Source of the DNA: Paraescarpia echinospica | Lineage: Eukaryota > Annelida > Polychaeta > Sabellida > Siboglinidae | Reading direction: 5' to 3' | Length of the DNA stretch: 64,000 nucleotides | Assembly (NCBI GenBank): GCA_020002185.1 | Contig: CM034531.1 | Coordinates: 76,093,791 to 76,157,790 of the forward strand | Shown here: positions 20,929 to 32,450 of the stretch, piece by piece | Position numbering within the stretch: position 1 is the stretch's first letter | How the letters are laid out: the number at the start of each line of letters is the position of its first letter | Program-made: the position numbers and the translations under genes | The notes under the pieces: model-generated | Database searches by the model: none | What the model was told of the DNA's origin: nothing | The model's input: the letters and a program-made list of their open reading frames with translations, nothing else

Positions 20929-22271
20929 GCCGTGAAATGACAAAAGGAAGCAAGTCCAACTTTTATCAAAATTTAATTAAGTGTATTTTGGAATCAGGGT
21001 AGTAAGTCTCATCTACCAATGGGTTATTTTCTGCTAAACATGCTTTGGTAAAGCCATGATTTACATGGCAGAAGAAAGCAAGTCCAGCAATATGCCACGT
21101 TTACCATGACAGAAGGAAGCAAGTCCAAATCCAATGAAACCGAAGGCTTACTGAGATATAGGTATACATGTATAATACATGTATACCTATTTGAAAATGG
21201 AGTCAGCTCTGGCAAATTAACTGAAAAACCACTGCTCAACACTGTGTGTTCTTGCTTGCTCAGGAGGGGGTCTTCACAAATATTTTGGAAGACCTCATTC
21301 GACGACCCAGCATATCAGTCTGGGGAGTTTCTGAAGAAAAAGGTTGCCACAAATCTTCTGCGTGGGTCGATTATACCTGTGAAGGGGGGGGGGCTCCACG
21401 GGGCACTTCATCGAAGAAGAAATAGGACATTATTGATTAAATATATCCACTACGTTCTGGAAAAACCTGTCCACCAATGAAAATGTGACATACTTGATTG
21501 ATGTTCAGTAATGACCACCCAAACAAGCTGACCCTCTTCTTCATATGACTTGGTAGTTGTAGATTAGAAACTGGTTACAGACTTGATTAATGTAAGAAAA
21601 AAACATGTATTTCTAATTTTGCATATCATTCTTTGATTCGAGACAATAAACTGTGAAGGACACATTAAATTGATGCAAAAATAAAGCATACTATGACTAT
21701 TTCACCTGTTTGAGTGGGGCAGATACTATGAATAAATGTTATTGATGTTTCCAGAAAAAAAGGAAACACTGAAAGATCTGAATCACTCAATCTATTAGCA
21801 GTTCTGAAAGGTACCTATCCGTGAAAAGGCCACTACCCCCACCCCTAAAGGTATGCATATCCCCGGATCCCCCCTGCATTAACAATCCCAGTACAAACAA
21901 CAGAACAATTAATGTTTCCTCTGTTTATAATATCATTGAATGATTAGTGAGTACCTTGACTTCTTGCTCATTTTGAATAAAGGTTAATATTTGCAGTAAA
22001 TGGACTTGCTTCCTTACCGCAAACTTTGCATGGGTTGTGAAATAATCGTTCTGCCATGACAAAAGGAACCAAGTCACCCTAGTCATGCCTAGGATAACCT
22101 GAATGATTTCCTTATATCATGATGAAATAGTGGCATACATGAAGTATGTGATGACCCAAATACTAAACTTCTACTTCTACAGGTTTAGGAGAGCTACAAA
22201 GAAAACTTGTTTTTGTCAATTTCTCAAAACTTCACCTTTTGGACTTGCATCCTTTAGTCATTTCACGGCAG
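20929..22271. mobile_element. DNA transposon (~1.34 kb) nested in the LINE, right arm
   Basis: Left end TGCCGTGAAATGACAAAAGG with AAGCAAGTCCAA, right end TTGGACTTGCATCCTTTAGT with CATTTCACGGCA: inverted repeats of about 32 bp. Flanking words AGTTTGC and AGTTTAG suggest a short target duplication. Sub-terminal copies of the AAGGAAGCAAGTCC motif recur at about 21,070, 21,110 and 22,060. One open frame (21,106-21,480, 124 codons) shows no family I recognise, so this is probably non-autonomous. The LINE reading frame continues on the far side (LLP ... GPSYLAELVQPRERD), which dates this insertion after the LINE. Confidence 0.75.
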
Positions 22272-22510
22272 TTTAGGGCCGTCTTATCTGGCAGAACTTG
22301 TGCAGCCACGAGAGCGTGATGGACGCCAGGACCATGCGCCAACGCTGCACCAAGGCATCACGAAGAAATGCATCGGCGAATCGGCATTTGGCGCAGCAGC
22401 ACCGCGAATATGGAATGAACTACCAGTGGACATTCGTGCATCAGGGACACTGAATAGGTTTAGGAAGTCTTTAAAGACTGATCTTTTTATTATACATTTT
22501 AATTAATTTA
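22272..22510 (+). mobile_element. LINE ORF2 C-terminus, right arm
   Basis: Continuation of the LINE after the nested transposon: LAELVQPRERD, FGAAAPRIWNELPVD and FRKSLKTDLFIIHFN then stop. It is identical in protein to the left-arm copy. Confidence 0.8.
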
Positions 22511-25358
22511 AATTGAATCGTTATGACGGACATTATTTTATAATTTTAGTATTATTTGTCTTAAAATTACTGTTTCTATTTTAATAGTTAGTAATATATG
22601 TCTTATAACCAGTGGTTACTTTTTAATATATTAATATACATTTATTTTATTGCTTGTACAGCGCATCGACCCGCGATGCGAGAGTGTGTCTACACTGTAG
22701 AGTTATAACCAAAGCGAAAAGGAGACCTGTGCGATTTTCATCGCCGTACTAGTTGCCACGGGCCATATAACGGCTCGGTTATGTGACGTGAAGTGACAGG
22801 CAACAACATATAATTGTTTTATAAGCCTACGTCTCTGCAAGCTTCACAACAAAAGGCAGCATTACTTCAAACTGATCAACTCGCATTGACTTAAGTGGAT
22901 AGGTCATATTGACCCATTGCTCCACCACTTCGTTCTATCTTCTGTTAACAGTGCGAGGCTAATGTAATGTTAATTGTCATCTCTAATTGACGACCTCACT
23001 GAGTGCCTATTTTTACGAACTACTACATCAACATAGCTGCTTCATTTTACTAACCAAGATCTATCCAGCCAGTAATTACACTAACGTGATTATATGGTTA
23101 AGCCTACATTGTAGGATCTCTGAGGAACGAAGCCATACATGAGCCTCAAGTACATCTCCACAGCTATTAACTTCGCCCACCGCACACAATATTTTGAATA
23201 CGAACATCCCCAGACGTCCCCCTCGCCGACAATAAACAATTTAAAATAATAAAATGACGCTACTCGAATTCGTGCACTCCATGAACTTGTCGCTGACACC
23301 ACGACATTTATTAATAACATCAGTATGGAGTCAATAGGTGTTTTTAATCTTTGCGTAACCCTTATTACCAAGATATCCTACCCCGTGTAAAACTTCGTAT
23401 CGCTTGTCCGGAGACCCCCGACCTCCCACCAAGCGAGACGTACTTTATGAATGGCCCCAAACACGTAGAAATTGAAAAATCGAGAAAATTGTAGAGGTAG
23501 TGTTTTGAACTTAACAATATATACTACAATAGTGTTTTGAGGGTATGCTCAAAACACTAAGGTAGTGTTTTGAAAGTACGCTCAAAACACTACCCTAGTG
23601 TGTTCAAGGGGTAGTGTTTCCAACTTACTACACCTGCATTGCCATTGGTTGTAAGTTGGTGTAGCTATCCCTCGGACCAACTGCAACTAAAAAGGTACAA
23701 GTTGTTGTGTCGAGGTGTGCGTAGTTTACTTTAGCTAGTTCAGGGAAAGGAGAGAAATAAACACTCCGCGGGTGCAGTCAATGAGCATATCTTGAATCAT
23801 TGTTGCTAGTCCCATAACTGCAATGCTTGTTAACCATGCTGAACAATCAGTGTTATACCGGCGACCTACAATACATGAGTACAATAGCGTCTATCGCCAA
23901 TGATCCAACATGTAAACAATGCGTCAGTGTTTGCCCGTCTTTTACAGTTTTTGTTCGCGCACGCGCAAAAACACCATACTTCATGTACTATATATTTAGC
24001 GCTACGCCTCAATGCTAGCGCGTGCTATAAAATAGGATGCGAAACAAATCTATTTTCTCGTTACAGAATACATCAAATACCTAATTTATTTCACCCATAA
24101 ATGCTTCTCACTTTCAACTTATGGGAACCATAAAGAACTACACGTATGACTTTCAGAACAATGATTACAGTGTAAAACAAAACATAACACAATGCTAACA
24201 GATACGACGGGAGACATTTGTTGGAACCAGCTGAGCCGGTTGCTAAGCGGCGTGACGTCATCACTTCGGTTCTCTACTCAACGTAGATAACAATCGGGTC
24301 AACTGCGGTCAGCTCAAAATAAAGTAAATAGCATACACTGGGTATGACAAATCGACCAGATCGTACAGATTAGAAAGTGTGCTGTGGTATGGGGGAGGCT
24401 AATTAAGTAGTAAATGTTAATTATTCTAACTGTATCAGGGACACTGCATAATAATAATAGGCTTGTGTGTTGGTTGGTTGTCGACCTCCCGTCATCCGTT
24501 CTGGCCCCTTTGCGTAACTGTAGGGACTATATTCGATAAGACCACAAGAGATTTTACCTAGGCGGCCATTATAACCTATCTTGTGCTGGATGGATAATTT
24601 AATGACAGATTTTCTTTAAACTTTCTCAGCACATGAAACTTTAATTAACTGACCTCGTGTGGATATTCGTGAAATTCTCATACCTCATTTTCCAAAAAAT
24701 CCACCCAAACCTGATACCCCTAAATTTCGCCCCAATCTGGTGACTTGATTTTGAAATATTGGTGCGTTCCGCAAAATGTGCGAATTCGCGAACGATTAGT
24801 TTTGTATACGTATATTAATTTTATTTACCTCGTAAAACATCTAAAGCAGAACATTCCGTATTCACTGGACCAACAAGTCCCATGCAAACGTGTTCGAAAC
24901 AATTCACACATCACCCCAAAGTGCTATTTTAAAGGGGAATCGTTCAATGGCGGACGGACACTAATTGTGGTCTTACGCCATATCAGATATCATACGTAAT
25001 GACCCAACAGTACAATCAATAAAATCGGATGTAGCCATTATCATGTCAGTAATATATTTTATTTAAATTCCTATTACATAGGGAAACAATAACACATTAA
25101 AACGATACAACACTGAAGGTGTATACAATTATAAATATTTTCAGGTAGTCCGAGACACTGAAATAAAAGAGCGACTAAAGGAACCGATAAACGTAACAAT
25201 AAATAATTCACTTATTTAAACAACACGAAAGTAAACGTCTCAATTACTTACTGATATTACCACAAATTTGTGTGCTACAATCTTGGTTAAAATGCACGCG
25301 TGCTAACAGTTCACGAAAATATGTCCAAAAGTACACAATACGCATTCCTGAGTGCTAA
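22511..25358. other. Unique sequence of the right arm, no gene recognised
   Basis: Mirror of 8,668-11,524, including the foldback cluster (23,491-23,630) and the CRE/X-box-like pair (about 24,238-24,262). Confidence 0.5.
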
Positions 25359-25689
25359 TGCTGCGTTCTAATGGGCTTGTTTATATCGAAAATACGACTT
25401 GGCGAACTGGAAAGTTCACGGACTCCTCGAGTATACCACTTGTAAATTTATGCAACTGGGTCAAGTAGGGGTTACGAAGTCGTAGTCAGGATATACGAGG
25501 TGATTGAAACGCAGCACAAATTGTGCTGTTTCATTGAGTTCGTTTATATTGTAAAAAAAACACGTATTGGCGAACTCAACAAAAGTTCACCAGCAGCCCG
25601 AGTTTACGACTGGTAAATGTATGCAACTGAGTCAAGTTAGCATTACGAAGTAAGACTCATGATATACACGAGCCGACTGGAACGCAGCA
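25359..25689. mobile_element. Paired MITEs, right-arm copies
   Basis: Reverse-complement copies of the MITE pair at 8,332-8,667 (25,359-25,516 and 25,524-25,689), with the same TGCTGCGTTC termini. Confidence 0.65.
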
Positions 25690-25724
25690 CAAGACAGCCT
25701 CTGTCTGTGATGTTCTACCAATGT

Positions 25725-25851
25725 CTATGACTTGATCCCGCTGTCGTCGACACGAGGAATGACCTGATTGCTGAGAGAGACGCCGTGCAGTAGACGTAGA
25801 TGTCGCCTCAGTCTCGTGTTCTGGGTGAAGCGAACTCCACAAATGTTGCAA
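25725..25851 (-). pseudogene. Inverted copy of BTB-ZF exon 3 (second zinc finger)
   Basis: All 127 bases of exon 3 are present on the minus strand with an intact acceptor (cttcag before 25,851) and intact stop. There are two base differences from 8,170-8,296. Both are non-synonymous, turning helix residues S(1) and S(3) into N(1) and R(3); Cys, His and the rest are unchanged. No BTB or first-finger exon lies upstream in this orientation, so the copy is an orphan exon. It could be silent, serve another transcript, or be the allelic version placed here by mis-assembly. Confidence 0.85.
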
Positions 25852-26222
25852 CTGAAGACAAGAACGAGTCAATCAGCAGATGTTTTATTACATGCATCTG
25901 GTGCCCGAGTGTGCAATGTCCAGTCCTCAGGCGCACCGGGTGATAATGGTGCACCTGAGGACTGGACACTGCATACTCAGGCACCATTTGCACACTAAAC
26001 TACATATTGGAGAAACCGACACCCTTGTGGCACAGCTCCAATGACAGTGAAACATTTTCTTCAAGATTGCCCAACACCCCAGAATGAGAGGAAGGCTACC
26101 TGGTCCATAGATACATCAGTGAAAGACAACATAGTTGGCCCTCTGTGAGACTTGCGGCGTATAGCGACCTACGTCCGAGAAACAGTCTGAGCAAACGCCG
26201 AAGAATAAGAATATATTTCCAT

Positions 26223-26250
26223 ATACATAACATAACATAACATAACGTTT
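26223..26250 (-). repeat. (CATAA)n / (TTATG)n LINE tail
   Basis: Five units of a pentanucleotide between the palindrome end and the following LINE 3' region. Read on the minus strand it is the 3' tail of the LINE at 26,251-27,125. Confidence 0.7.
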
Positions 26251-27125
26251 ATTTGACCCCATATAGGTACACAATTAATTGGTTTTTGAACATCACTTAT
26301 GCTGTAATAAACAACAAATATAAACATTATGCAGACATACATAAACGTATATCATTGTATGTTCAACATACTATTCGGAAAATACATACAAACGCATGTT
26401 CAGCTATTATGGTATTGGTGTACCATAAATATTAATCATACAGCTTATTCAATCGGGGTCGGTGACTCCTATTAAGACACAATTGTCGCTATCATAGGAG
26501 CCACCCTATTTACGTGATAATTTATGTGGTCATTTTACAAGGTGTCTATCTCATGTATGTTTTTTTGGGAGTGCTTGTTTTATGTGAGAATGTAAGTTTG
26601 TATGTGTGCTGGTTGCCTGAAGCTAGCATCAAATGTATTGTATTTAATGGTTCTGTTGACATGTGTAGCAATTTGATAGAGTGCATGAATCATTATATTT
26701 GTGTAACAAATATGTTTTTATATAAAATGAGAAGCCTCGCAAACTGTGAGTATATATTTTGTCTTTGATTATATCGGGGGTGTCAATTACAGCATGTGGT
26801 AGGCTGTATTTGAGACATTTCATTGCAAATTCATGCTTAGTTCTAAAAGTATGTATATAATTTTTTTCACGAGTATTATAATTATGTATGTTTACACTTG
26901 GGATAATTTGCCAGTTAAGTAAATAAGGAGGTAACATTTTATGGATGTATTTAAAGTAAAATGTTAATTCATGTAACTTTAATATGTCTTCTACTTTTAG
27001 TAGTTTAAGTTTTTTTTAAGTGGTTCCGTGTGTAAGTTGTATTTGTTTAAGGTTATTATTCGCACAGCTTTTTTTTGAATTTTTGTAATTCTATTTATTT
27101 GGTATCCCCAAACCATGGTACAATA
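26251..27125 (-). mobile_element. 5'-truncated LINE, ORF2 C-terminus and 3' region
   Basis: The minus-strand frames LLKVEDILKLHELTFYFKYI and then MLPPYLLNW, IHNYNTREKNYIHTFRTKH and FSFYIKTYLLHKYNDS are the end of an L2/CR1-like ORF2. A roughly 400-bp AT-rich 3' region and the (TTATG)n tail follow. It is broken by frameshifts. It is a different family from the neighbouring CR1-like element, whose 3' end it abuts. Confidence 0.75.
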
Positions 27126-27337
27126 ATTGATATGAGTTTAAACATATTCACGCTACTAGCACCCACACAATCAGCAGATAATCTGTTCTAGTCATTTACA
27201 GTCCTTTGTGAAAATGAAAACTTTCTTATATCTAATCTACTCTGCTCCTTTGCTAATGTAACTTCATGTCCTCTAGTCCTTCTATCTTTCTTAACTGAAA
27301 AAAATATTTCTATCAATATTTTCATAACCATTCAATA

Positions 27338-27991
27338 TCAAACACTTTGATCTGATTTCTTCTCAATCTCCTGGTCTCTAGTGTTGTTAAACCGCATTTT
27401 TAGGCGAATTTCGTAACTAAGATCCCTCAGTTTTGGTATAATTTTAGTTGCTCTCCTCTGCACTCTGTCTAACATATCTATGTCCTTCCTGCGATATGGC
27501 CTCCACGCTTGAATACAATATTCTAAATGAGGCCTAACTATTGTTTTGTACAGCGGTATCATTAGCTCTTTTTCCTTATACGTTATGTTTCGCCTAATTA
27601 ATCCAAGGATTTGATTTCCCTTTGAAGCTGCAATTCCGCACTGCTCTGAAACCTTCATATCAGCACTAATGGTTAACCCAAAGTCCTTTTCTTTTACAGC
27701 AGTACTTAGTACAGTACCCCCCATTGTATATTCTACCTCTTCGATCCCATGACCTGTGTGGAGGCATTTACATTTCCCAAAATTAAACAGCATTTGCCAC
27801 TTTTCAGACCATTTGATCAACCTGTCAAGATCATCTTGTAAATGCTGTCTATCTCCATCACTTTTAATCCTTCTAAACACTTTTGTATCATCCGCAAATT
27901 TCAACACCTTGCTTGTTATTTCATCATCCAAATCGTTGATATATATTAAGAGTAATATAGGTCCTAATACTGATATCTGTGGTACCCCACT
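27338..27991 (-). pseudogene. LINE reverse transcriptase, palm/thumb
   Basis: Begins SGVPQISVLGPILLLIYIND, with the catalytic box KFADDTKVF at about 27,904-27,878, then VRPHLEYCIQAW and MLDRVQRRATKIIP. A frameshift near 27,390 moves the conserved GLTTLETRRLRRNQIKVF block into another frame. Confidence 0.85.
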
Positions 27992-28492
27992 CTATACCGA
28001 TTTCCAGTTTGAAGCCTCCCCATCAACTACTACACGTTGTCTTCTGTCAATCAGCCATTGTTCTATCCAGTTTATTATACCATTTCCTATGCCATGGGCC
28101 TTTAGTTTAAGCAGTAATCTTTGATGTGGTACTTTGTCGAAAGCATTTTGAAAATCTAAGTTGACGATATCAACCGGTGATCCCTCATCTACCCACTTAG
28201 TGATGTCTTCCAAAAAACATAACATATTTGTTAAGCATGACCTCGCTTTAAAAAAACCATGTTGAGATGGGTTTATCAAGTTTTGTTTAACAAGAAAATC
28301 CACCATGTGATTGTTAATTAGTCTTTCTAATAATTTGCAAATCACTGATGTTAAACTCACTGGTCTATAGTTCTCTGACTTGTTTCTCGAACCTTTTTTA
28401 AATAACGGTATAATGTTTGCCTCTTTCCATTCTAAAGGAACCACTCCCTCTTCTAATGACAAATTGAAAACTGTTGCAAGCGGTACGCTAAT
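27992..28492 (-). pseudogene. LINE reverse transcriptase, fingers/palm
   Basis: In frame after the first nonsense codon: EWKEANIIPLFKKGSRNKSE, NYRPVSLTSVICKLLERLI, QHGFFKARSC, VDIVNLDFQNAFDKVPH (first catalytic Asp region). It ends at a TAG in place of the Leu codon of the usual SVLSGVPQGSVLGP block. Confidence 0.85.
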
Positions 28493-29767
28493 TTATTCTA
28501 CAATTTCCAATAGTAGTTTGGGCGGAATCCCATCCACTCCAGGTGATTTATTATCCTTCATAGCCCTTATTTTCTTAGCTACCATTTCCGGGGTTACAAT
28601 TAATTGTCCTAAATAGTCTGAATCTGCCCCCTTGAACTTAGCCTCTGGTACTGGCAGTGAACTAATATCTTCCCTGGTAAACACTGAACTAAAGTACTCA
28701 TTCAGGTCTTCTGCCATTAAGAATCCCTCTGATATTATATTTCCAGCACTATCTTCTAGAGGACCGACTTTATCTTGAACTTTCTGTTTGCTTCGAACAT
28801 ACGCATAAAAACTCTTGCTGTCATGTTTTATATTACTAGCTAATTGTTGTTCATAGCTTCTCTTTGAATTTCTAATTCCAGCTGTAGCTTGGTTAAGTGC
28901 TTCTTTATAACTGTTGTAGTCTTCATCATTTCCAGTACATCTGAATGACTTCCACATCATTTGTTTGTACTTAATTTTTCTAATGGCTTCTTTCGATAAG
29001 TGTTTCTTTTTGGACCGTTTTCCTTGTTTTTTGAAGGGTACAAATTTATCGACTGTGCACTTAATTTCACTCTTTAATATATTCCAGCATTCTGTTGCTG
29101 TCTTATTTTTCAGTGTGTTATTCCAGTCTATCTTTGCTAAATATTTCCTCATGTCCTTATACCTTCCTTTGTGGAAATTTCTCCTATACTGCTTTTTACT
29201 ATTCCTTTCTGATTTTACTTTGATGGTAAAATGTATCTGGTTGTGATCGCTACTCCCCAGTGGCTCACATATCTTGACATTGTCAACTAATTCATTACGT
29301 GAGGACAAAACTATGTCTAACACATTCTCACCCCTGGTTGGTTCTAGCACATGTTGAGAAAGGAAAGTATCTTGAACTAAAAACTTGTGGTCCTCACTCC
29401 CCATACTCTGAAGAGATTTCCATTGTATATGCCCGTGGTTAAAATCCCCCATAATAATACAGTCCCGTTTGCTTACTTCCCTTATAGCGTTTTGTATTTT
29501 TTCATTCTCTTCTATGCTTATGTTTGGACTTCGATAAACTAACCCAACTGTTAATGTTGAGTTTCCTGTAACTATGTTACACCAAACAGCTTCTTTTCTA
29601 AACGTTACATATCCTGTCAGTCCCAATTCAGCATCTGATATATCGGTGGTGGTCCAGGATTCGGTTATACCTATTATATGAGGGTCAATATCTTCTACCA
29701 TAATGTTTAGATCGCAACAGTTTCTCTGATAAAACTGCTGCCCTCTTTCCACTAAGATGGAGGCCAT
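28493..29767 (-). pseudogene. LINE endonuclease and RT N-terminal region
   Basis: 424 codons. Endonuclease landmarks: PHIIGITESW (catalytic Glu), TLTVGLVYRSPN, DCIIMGDFNHGHI (Asp/Asn), LDIVLSSR, GSSDHNQIHF (Asp-His). The segment between GYVTFRKE and AVWCNIVTG is shorter than normal and the first strand (the NARS block) is absent, indicating two internal deletions. After a basic connector the frame enters the RT start (IRAMKDNKSPGVDGIPPKLL) and ends at a nonsense codon (EIVE-stop) with the family text continuing in frame beyond it. Confidence 0.85.
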
Positions 29768-30152
29768 CTCTCATGTACATATCTTCCCTCCCAACAAAGT
29801 ATCCCCATAAATCTATGAATCCCACCCCCTCTTCTTCACACATCTGCTCAATTAGTGCGTTGATCGCCATCCTCTTGCAGTTTCTATACGTTGCCCCCCT
29901 TCCTCCCATTACTGGCAACATTCTTGACAGAATAACCTGTTCAACTCTTGTCTTCTTTAGCTTCCTCACTAACTGTTTATACTTTTGTACCATCGCAGTT
30001 GCTCCCTCCCTGTCTGCATTATTTGTTCCTACATGTACCAGTATAGACCCTCCCTTGCCATGTCCCAATACCTTCTCTACCCTGTCAGTCACATGTTCAA
30101 TCCTAGCCCCCGGTAGACAAACAACGACGTCTTTCCCATCGTTGCGGGTCAT
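29685..30152 (-). pseudogene. SGNH/GDSL-esterase-like domain of the CR1-like LINE
   Basis: 155 codons with the family block ILVHVGTNNADREG, the mid-region VILSRMLPV, and the C-terminal MRDGLHLSGKRAAVLSEKL, where the D..H pair matches the catalytic Asp-His of SGNH hydrolases. The N-terminal Ser block (GDS) is missing, as the element starts at about 30,190. In CR1 elements this domain lies in or next to ORF1; its role in retrotransposition is not settled. Confidence 0.75.
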
Positions 30153-30190
30153 TGTTGCTATAACTACAACCGTAGCCGACTGGTGTCAGT

Positions 30191-30600
30191 AAATACATAG
30201 AATGCGCTGCCGGAGTGGTGATTGTATACAGGATCGCTAACGCAAACAAGGGTGTTGGTGAAAGTAGCTAGGAACGTGTTTACGTCGCGTCTGATTAGCA
30301 TTCAGGCCTAATGTATTTAGACTGTTTGGCTCCCACAGAACGGGCGTGGGCGTGGCTAATTTGACGACATAAGAGGCATCCGGCATTCACACGCAACCGC
30401 TTGAAAGAATGCGCCAACAGAAATAGCGTCTTGTCCAATCAACAAGTTCAAGTAACCGATTTACGAAAATGACCATGCGTTGAGTTGGAGCAAATAAGAC
30501 CTACTTGGCATACTTCCAAATTAGTTTGCGACATTGCGCCTAAGGCTTGGTGTTGTCATCTATAGGCTAGTTTTGTAACGTCACAAACTTGGTAAGATTA
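30191..30600. other. Intergenic between LINE and DNase gene
   Basis: No exon or transposon recognised. The region grows more GC-rich towards the DNase promoter. Confidence 0.4.
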
Positions 30601-30776
30601 GTCACTCCTATTGCGATCGGTTCCGCTGCAGCGCCGCGGTCTCTTTGTCCCCGTGACGTCATCTGCAACAAGCGGTTCCGGTGAAATAGCAGCACCGAGG
30701 CGAACTCAGCTTTCAGCACGGAGTATTTAGACGACGGCGCAGAAAACGGATTACTAGCATCATTTTGCCAGTTGCA
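30601..30776 (+). promoter_or_regulatory. Probable promoter/5'UTR of the DNase I-like gene
   Basis: GC- and CpG-rich stretch (ttccgctgcagcgccgcggtc) with a perfect CRE palindrome TGACGTCA at 30,654-30,661, about 120 bp before the start codon. No clear TATA box is visible. The start site cannot be placed exactly. Confidence 0.5.
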
Positions 30777-30953
30777 ATGGCGGCACCAGGACTACTCGGC
30801 ACGCTGGTGTTGATACTGACAGCGGTTTGGGGAGCCGACGGGGAAGTGAGGCGGGACCAGCGGGAACCGTCGCTTCTCCTAGGAGCATTCAACGTGCAGA
30901 TCTTCGGTGCTCGCAAGATCGCAAAGCCGGCTGTGCTGCGGAATCTGGGACAG
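30777..30953 (+). CDS. DNase I-like gene exon 1: signal peptide and first strand
   Basis: ATG at 30,777 starts MAAPGLLGTLVLILTAVWGA, a clear signal peptide. LLLGAFNVQIFGARKI follows, in which Asn39 corresponds to a conserved active-site Asn, and the exon ends VLRNLGQ in phase 0. The donor is cag|gtgtgtgagtg. It runs at once into a GT/GC microsatellite, so several alternative GT donors lie within a few tens of bases. Confidence 0.9.
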
Positions 30954-31130
30954 GTGTGTGAGTGTGTATGTGTGTGTGTGTGTGCGCGCGCGCGCGCGCG
31001 TTTATATGTGTGTGCATGCCTACGTGAGTGCGGTTGCGTGCGTGAATGTGTGCTCGTACGTGCGGGTGCGTGTGTATGTTTGCATAAATGCGTGCGTGCG
31101 TGCGTACGTGCGTGCAGGTGAATGTATGTT
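30954..31130 (+). repeat. GT/GC-rich simple sequence at the exon 1 donor
   Basis: Alternating purine-pyrimidine run (gtgtgtg..gcgcgcgcgcg..cgtgcgtgcg) starting at the first base of intron 1. Confidence 0.9.
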
Positions 31131-31315
31131 TAAGTTTTACATTCAGCCAACATGGTTATGCTAAACATAGGCAGTTGATTTGATGTATCTACTAGGGGTT
31201 ATTGTAGAAATAAACCACTGTTAATACTTTAATCGAATGTTTCCCACCAGGTTTACTGTAATGTGTAACAGCCGTATCCTTCACGTGATCTTTGACCCAT
31301 GCGTTATTGCTTCAG

Positions 31316-31404
31316 ATCATATCGCGCTACGACATTTTGCTGCTGCAAGAGATCCGAGAACGCGAATCGATGGCTGTTGACCACTTGCTACGTCACCTAA
31401 ACCG
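31316..31404 (+). CDS. DNase I-like gene exon 2: catalytic Glu
   Basis: Acceptor attgcttcag; encodes IISRYDILLLQEIRERESMA and on to LLRHLN. Glu71 in LLLQEIRE is the metal-binding Glu of the fold. The donor accg|gtaagg leaves phase 2. Confidence 0.92.
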
Positions 31405-31576
31405 GTAAGGAGAGTTAAGAGGGGAAATCCGTATGTTTTGCTAGGAGTAAACACATACTCATTGTGAAATAGCTACCTTTTGTGAACTTAAAAGAGCAAA
31501 ATACAATATATGTAAACACATTAGAAATGTGGACTATAAAAATACATTATAACGCATTGTGCACTTTTAAGACTTT

Positions 31577-32450
<874 letters not shown>

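Larger units (their letters stand above)
18129..26226 (-). repeat. Right arm of the ~18.4-kb inverted duplication
   Basis: Reverse-complement copy of the left arm, ending at ccatatac (26,226), where the (CATAA)n tail of a LINE begins. Differences from the left arm are sparse single-base changes plus a few large indels: the shorter minisatellite, an extra 726 bp at 20,442-21,167, and about 0.1 kb near 21,703-21,807. Non-repeat parts are otherwise collinear from end to end. Confidence 0.95.
27126..30190 (-). mobile_element. CR1-like LINE, nearly complete coding region, inactivated
   Basis: On the minus strand: an SGNH-hydrolase-like domain (30,152-29,685), endonuclease plus connector (29,767-28,493), and reverse transcriptase (28,492-27,130) ending with DIRKFSFSQRTVNDWNRLSA and SVNMFKL. 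This order (esterase-like domain, APE-type endonuclease, RT) is known for CR1-group elements. Defects: deletions near the endonuclease N-terminus, in-frame stops at 28,493-28,495 and 27,992-27,994, and a frameshift near 27,390. The surrounding text is still highly family-like, so inactivation looks recent. Confidence 0.88.

Noticed and set aside
27756..28124. Plus-strand open frames over the CR1-like LINE
   Set aside because: Antisense shadows of the LINE reverse transcriptase; also at 28,965-29,246 and 29,773-30,192.
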